Source: Artemisia argyi
Taxonomy: Eukaryota; Streptophyta; Magnoliopsida; Asterales; Asteraceae
Direction: 5' to 3'
Assembly (NCBI GenBank): GCA_030686995.1
Contig: CM060702.1
Location: 62,655,340-62,719,339 of the forward strand
DNA length: 64,000 nucleotides
Positions 59,283 through 64,000 of this stretch are shown piece by piece; positions within the stretch are counted from its first letter, which is position 1; every line of letters starts with the position of its first letter. The translations under genes were made by a program, and so were the position numbers. Under the pieces are notes generated by a model. The model was given only the letters and a program-made list of their open reading frames with translations. It ran no database searches and had not been told where the DNA came from.

Positions 59283-59905
59283 CTTAACTGCATCACATTA
59301 ATACTTAACTGCAGCATTGTGTTATTATATTGCATCACAAGGTATAATCTACTGCATCACAATGTATAAGTTACTGCATCAATATGTATATTCTAGTGCA
59401 TCACAATGTCTAATCTACTAAATCACTATATATTATAGGGCATCACAATACACTAAACAAAAAATACTATACTGAGATAGTATTACTACATCACTATGTA
59501 TATTCTACTGCATCACATTGATGTATGAATTACAATAATACTTTAGTGCATTACTGTGTTATTATACTCTCATCACAATGTACAATATACTACATCACTA
59601 TGTATATTATACTACATCACAATACACTAAACAAAAAAAATGCTATGCTAGTATTACTGCATCATAATGTTACATATTACTGCATCACTATGTACATTCT
59701 ACTGCATCACTATGTACATTCTACTGCATCACTATGAATTATCTAGTGCATCACTATGTATATTCTACTGCATCACAATAAACTTAAAAAAAATAAAATA
59801 AATAAATATATACTGACATAGTATTACTGCATCATAATGTTACATTTTACTACAATGCTATGTATATTCTACTGCATCACTTTGTATATTCTACTGCATT
59901 TATAA
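59283..59905. repeat. CTACTGCATCAC short tandem array
   Basis: Units of about 22 bp such as TGCATCACTATGTACATTCTAC, repeated many times with substitutions (clearest at 59655-59785). The motif is the complement of the GATGCAGTAG words at 48-51 kb. Confidence 0.85.
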
Positions 59906-60174
59906 TGTAGTAAATGATATAAAATGAGAAGATAAATAATGAGTATATTTCGGAAACACTTAGATAGTATTCTATTGTAGTTTGGTAATAAATGATATAC
60001 ATCTCACAAAAAAAAAACATGTCTTGAAAGTAATGCTTGAATATCTATACTTCAAGTTATAGAGAATTTCTTTAAAAGGAATATAGAAATCATGTTCATT
60101 AACGATTTTACTTATTTTCCCTAGGCTTAAACCTGTGCAGCCCAACAGGTGATGCAACCAGAGTGTCAAGATGT
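59906..60174. other. AT-rich spacer
   Basis: Ends the tandem array with the ATTTCGGAAACACTTAGATA-like unit tail seen in the 1.54 kb repeats, then unknown sequence. No gene seen. Confidence 0.4.
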
Positions 60175-60530
60175 TGAATCCAAGAGCAATTTATTTGTTG
60201 AGTAATCCTTTTCAGCTTCTTTTCTTCTTAGTTCACTTTCTCTCAGGAGACACACAAGCTCTTCCAACTGTTCTTCCTTTTCTTTTATTTCAATATCTTT
60301 TTCCATGATTGGCACCTATTTAGATATAACCATAAAATTAGTACTTACCTATTTTGTGTTTTTTAGTATTAGAGTAATAAAATGACCATTTTAATACCTA
60401 GCATCTGCAAGAGAGTTGAACATATATTGGAGAAGGTTTTTTGATTCAGTAATTGAACGCTGATTCCAACGTCCACGTGTAGAAAAAAACACGTTCTCTT
60501 TCTTCAGCTTCAGAGAGTTGTGAAGCCACT
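60175..60530 (-). pseudogene. Kinesin-4-like gene fragment (two exons)
   Basis: Minus strand. The upstream exon (about 60530-60398) reads ASQLSEAEERERV, then after a frameshift GRWNQ..ITESKNLLQYMFNSLADAR, with donor GTATTA. The downstream exon (60315-60175, acceptor TAG) reads MEKDIEIKEKEEQLEELVCL, LRESELRRKEAEKD, then a stop. These follow the coiled-coil region of plant KIN-4 kinesins (QLSEAEERER.., ..RGRWNQ.RSL.., ..CQ.WEK..EIKE..EQL.ELV.LLRQSE.RRKE..). The full proteins are microtubule motors active in cell-wall deposition and mitosis. Frame breaks at both exons and absence of the motor domain mark a captured or decayed fragment. Confidence 0.62.
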
Positions 60531-60850
60531 AGTACAAGCGAGTTGGATGAAATGCTTAACATGTTTTCTAATGAAGTACATATACATATAGCTCGGGAAT
60601 AAAGTTCACCAAGCAGTTAAAGACTAATCGTACCATTTGTCAAGTCACCGTTTTACTTATGTTGAAAAACTTCGCGAGCCTTTCAAGAATATTGACAAGT
60701 CAGCAACCTATACACAAAGGGGTTGGACATACTCAACACAAAGATGTACTATCAAATTTATATTACAGTATTGTACTACAGAAATTATTTATATCAATAT
60801 AGAAATGAAAAGAAAAGATTGAAACAAAAACAATCACAATTCAATTATTG
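60531..60850. other. Spacer, no gene seen
   Basis: Unassigned AT-rich sequence between the kinesin-4-like exons and the Helitron-like element. Confidence 0.4.
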
Positions 60851-60980
60851 ATAACAGGGTACCCGCGCGTTGCAGCGGAAGGTACCCTGAACTAAAATTT
60901 TTCGATAAATAATGTATTTTAGTTTATTATGTTATTTTTGACAATAAATTTACGGATATCAAGAATTTCGTATAGCTAGT

Positions 60981-61096
60981 GCCCGTTCGGGCTCGAACCC
61001 ATTGGCCCATGCCTGTTCGGGCTTGAGCCCGTTTGGTCCGCACCCGTTCGGGCTCAAGCCCACTTGGCCCGTTGCCCGTTCGGGCTTGAATATTTG
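60981..61096. repeat. GCCCGTTCGGGC repeat, four units of 30-32 bp
   Basis: Units start at 60981, 61011, 61042 and 61074. Each has the self-complementary core GCCCGTTCGGGC or a one-base variant, followed by TTGAGCCC..TTGG. Confidence 0.85.
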
Positions 61097-61139
61097 TATA
61101 ATGTGCTTTATTATTTGTAGTAGTGAAATTTAATGCAGG

Positions 61140-61690
61140 AATTGTGTTTAATTTGGTTGTACAATATGCTTGATAATTTGTATTTGTAAGGGGTGTTTTA
61201 ATAAATGAATTAATTGTATTTATTGACCAGTTAAATAATTGAATACATTAAATAGCATTAATGTGGTGTTTTGTTGTACACTATGCTTCTTGTCTTGTAC
61301 ATCTGAAAATTATGTGCATTAAAGTGTTGTACATTATGTTTCTTTTCTTGTAAGTAGTAGTTATTATAGTTATTAGTAACATTGACCACTTTAATAGCAT
61401 TATTGTTGTAAGTCTGAAAATTACATCATGCTTATTTTGTTGTACACTATGCTCATTTTCTTGTAAATCTAAAAATTGGTTGCAGCTATTGTACATTGTG
61501 CTTAAATGGTTGTAATTTTTGGTGATGGGGTATTTTTAATAGCATTAATGTTGTTTGATAGAATTTTGGTCTTAAAATGACACCATGCTTTATTTTGTTG
61601 TACAATATGTTTATTTTGTTGTAATTCTGGAAATTGGTTGCTTTAAAGTGTTGTAAACCATGCTTAATTTCTTGTAAGTCTTAAAATTTT
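61140..61690. repeat. Interspersed TTGTACA-TATGCTT units
   Basis: About eight diverged units of (G)TTGTACA(C/A/T)TATGCTT..TTGTAA(A/G)TCT lie within the Helitron-like element. They are irregularly spaced. Confidence 0.55.
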
Positions 61691-61733
61691 GGGGAGAGAG
61701 TCATTCATGCTTTATATGTAGTATAGATAAAAG

Positions 61734-62761
61734 CCTACGAAGTTTACATCCCTCTGCTATAAGATATACGTGCTTTTACCGTTGAAGTGTGACGGATCTT
61801 ATTGTGTGGTAGACAATTCTGGCCGTTGTAAAAGTCATACAAACATCCAAAAAATAACAAATCAAGAAAACAAAATAAAGTGCGACCCTTAAGCGACCAT
61901 AAAAGTCATACAAACCCATCGTCAAAGACCTTTGATCTCCGGCTACAGAAATGTCAAATCTAAATCAAGCAACTGATAGTATCCTAACCTATTGGGTTTT
62001 TGTTCACTACAGGTTAAAACTAACAGCATATATCTAAAACCATCAAGATCCCTAAGTAGAATGGTGACTTGAACAAAACAGAAATGTCAAAATAAGATCA
62101 AGGCCTCATAACATATAAACCTGTTATGTTCTAAACACCCGGAAGTTGAAGTAGAAAAAGCACATTTACACCCATCATCAAGATCTTGTAAGGCAAATAA
62201 GAACTAAAAATGAAGAAATCAAACTTGAAACAAGAATCTGATGACATATAAAACTAACCCACCAGTCCACCACTTCAATAAATTGAAGTTTCTATTATAG
62301 GGGAAAGCAAATTACTTGGGCATTTAATAGAGCAGTTAGTCACTCCTAGTCTCCTAGTAACACCGGCAACCACCATCCTAATTTTTAGATAAATAAGCAA
62401 CCAACTCAAGGTCGACTAAGAATTATATTTTTTTTTCAACTTATGAAGTTCTAAGTGTTATTTCAAATCAGCAATATGCAGGAACGCACAGCAAACTGCA
62501 GTAAAATCTTTACTAAGTAAAAAGCGGTATGAAAACAAAGAAAAGGGAACTTACGACATGCACAGATCAACTACATAAATACATAAGAGAAAAGTAAGCT
62601 AACAATCTTCATACGTATCACACTTATAAACATGCTAATCGGCTCACACTCTGGAACACAAACTCTCGTACATATGACTTATCTTTTTTCTCTACGAAGC
62701 CATATTCTCATAGAATCAAGTCTTGAACAAATTTGGATTAGATGTAGCAGTATTGACTTAC
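61734..62761. other. Unassigned stretch
   Basis: About 1 kb without recognisable coding sequence or repeat structure. It may be intron or 3' flank of the minus-strand BRICK1-like fragment. Confidence 0.4.
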
Positions 62762-62833
62762 ACTTCAAGCAGTTCTAGATGACGCTCTAGCGTATCAAGT
62801 TTCTCATTCAGATATGCCAAGTTTTGTTGTAGC
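62762..62833 (-). pseudogene. BRICK1-like exon (SCAR/WAVE complex subunit)
   Basis: A 72-bp minus-strand segment between TTTCAAAG and donor GTAAGT. In one frame it reads LAYLNEKLDTLERHLELLEV, and in the other ATTK at its start. Plant BRICK1 (BRK1, HSPC300) has ..TTKSKLASLNEKLDLLERRLEMLEVQ.. at this place. The shift between ATTK and LAYLNEK is explained by a 5-base loss. BRK1 is a small coiled-coil subunit that activates Arp2/3 actin nucleation. The other exons were not found within the window, so this is a fragment. A chance coiled-coil match is the alternative, but the splice sites make it less likely. Confidence 0.55.
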
Positions 62834-63526
62834 CTTTGAAAGAGAAAACAGTCTTTGTAAATACACATGAGCAACTAAATTCACAGTGCTAATGTGAAGC
62901 ACGTAAAACATAATAATCATTCTACTATAAACATCCACAAAACAATAGAATGTCTAAAATTATTTTGTCGTAAACAAATCAGATTACAATATCATTACGT
63001 TATGAATTCCATTGAGAGCCTAGGATATTCTAATATGTTGCTACATAACATACGCGATGCAAGATACACTATACAGAGCTGTAGCAATAAAAAAGCGGAA
63101 CCCAAACCTATTGCAGCCAACAAACAAACACTAGTTCAACTAGTTAACTACAGAGACTAATCCTAATTTACTCAAATTGTCAGCAGCTCAATAAACACTA
63201 TCATCTTCACAAAAATCTCTTAACAAAATCTAATCACAAGAAGTCAACACTCCTCATATAAACTAACACTCTGTCAGCTATGTAAGCACACACAGTAAGC
63301 GTAATTTACTCAGATTTCCACTAGCTCGATAAACGCCTATCATCTTTACATGGATCTCTTTACATAAACTACGTGTAACACCTCAACAACTGAAACACAG
63401 AAATAAGGTCATTCTTACAAACGAACACTCGTCGATCCATACATATACATATCTCCTTACACAGAAACATCACTCATTAGTCCATACCACGAAAAACTCT
63501 ATTTCCTGTTTCCTAACAAAAATTCC
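62834..63526. other. Unassigned stretch before the right-edge LTR
   Basis: Nothing recognisable; an 88-codon open frame at 62894-63160 has no domain and unconvincing composition. Confidence 0.4.
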
Positions 63527-64000
63527 TGATACGCGGGATTGCGCTGTCGCAACAGGTTTTACTTCTCAAGGGATCTTGAGAAGCTTGCAATCCCCGCCAG
63601 GCAGTGTACCTAATCATTATAGTATAGTATAGTGACAAGTACAGGGGGATTGATCATTCAACTCAGGAATAGTGTTCGCTAGGATTAGAAAGCCTACTAA
63701 ACTAGGTCTAGAGGTGAGGGATGATTCTTTTTGTATTTTTTTTTATATTTTATGAAAGCAAGTAAAATCTCGGGTTTTGAAAGAGTGGGCGGAATTAGTT
63801 GCTAGTCAACTAACCCAATCAACTACAGATGCAATCAAAATAAAATAAAAAGAAATGAAAATAAACTAATGTGATTATGTGGTGAAATCAATAATAAGAA
63901 AAGATGTGTTTACTTAGATTTCATTACTCCCTAGATATCTTTTACCGGTTGAACAGCTTGTTACAATTGCACGGATGACGGGTTATATTCCTTAATACTA
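63527..64000 (-). repeat. Minus-oriented LTR of the TGATGAGG gypsy group, cut by the window edge
   Basis: Starts TGATACGCGGGATTGCG (complement of the LTR end ..CGCAATCCCGCGTATCA) and continues with AGTATAGTATAGTGACAAGT and AGGATTAGAAAGCCTACTAA, the complement of the end part of the LTR at 12306-13748. No primer site lies to its left, so this is either a 3' LTR whose element extends right of the window or a solo LTR. ATTCC (63522-63526) is the candidate duplication. Confidence 0.8.

Larger units (their letters stand above)
60851..61733 (-). mobile_element. Helitron-like non-autonomous element (about 880 bp)
   Basis: Minus-strand start TCTATACTACATATAAAGC (about 61733 downward) resembles plant Helitron 5' ends. 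The other end has the GCAACGCGCGGGTACCCTG word common at Helitron 3' ends, inside a perfect 9-bp stem CAGGGTACC/GGTACCCTG (60855-60863 and 60881-60889). The terminal bases read CTGTTAT where CTRRT would be expected, so the end may be decayed. No helicase or Rep gene. The interior is two families of short repeats. Confidence 0.45.

Noticed and set aside
59283..59905. CRISPR-like array
   Set aside because: Units are directly adjacent diverged tandem repeats without unique spacers, in a plant nuclear genome.

Overview
The window is plant nuclear repeat DNA, made almost entirely of nested transposable elements and decayed gene fragments. No intact single-copy host gene is visible. An Asteraceae-type genome is my best guess, at moderate confidence. 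The reason is that the Athila-like gag and protease ORFs, the Athila ORF1-like protein and the copia C-terminal accessory ORF resemble proteins I know as abundant in that family. I could not run a search.

1-12305: decayed hosts and one young insertion. A minus-strand Ty3/gypsy element supplies gag remnants (1-749 and 8766-8996), a leader, a tRNA-Asp type primer site (9652-9669) and a 1.87 kb LTR (9676-11543). Its gag is split by a young, complete, pol-less gypsy element at 750-8760 (1407-bp LTRs, target duplication ATTAC, internal 500-N gap). The end of a copia element follows (LTR 11647-11992), then part of an older copia accessory ORF.

12306-30767: a three-layer nest. The copia accessory ORF (12000-12305 plus 29242-30239, LTR 30322-30767) is split by a degenerate pol-less gypsy element (12306-29241, duplication AAGAC). 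That element carries gag and an Athila ORF1-like pseudogene. Its own 3' LTR is split by a third element (21298-29100, duplication CCTGA), from the same family as the one at 750-8760. Both members of this family encode an intact 745-residue gag-protease ORF and no polymerase. All three LTR types carry arrays of the near-palindrome TGACG-N-CGTCA just upstream of a TATA box.

30768-33645: microsatellites, and two inverted-repeat MITE-like units placed between (TA)n tracts.

33646-48006: a full-length minus-strand Athila-type element with unusually long 3.56 kb LTRs (duplication GTGTG). Its gag-pro-RT-RNaseH-integrase frame is broken by only two stops and one frameshift.

48007-60000: a 5'-truncated RTE-type LINE (48266-51001), then intron-containing fragments of a MAU2/SCC4-like cohesin-loader gene (51354-53278). 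After these come four tandem copies of two exons of a DnaJ-domain gene (53.7-58.8 kb, about 1.54 kb per unit). They lie among short GATGCAGTAG / CTACTGCATC repeats whose orientation flips from left to right.

60000-64000: minus-strand fragments of a kinesin-4-like gene and a BRICK1-like exon, a Helitron-like non-autonomous element (about 60.85-61.73 kb) with its own short repeats, and a minus-oriented LTR that runs off the right edge.

The most unusual content is (a) the pol-less gag-protease family with TGACG arrays and a protease active-site change shared by two copies, and (b) the region of four captured gene fragments with tandemly amplified DnaJ exons.
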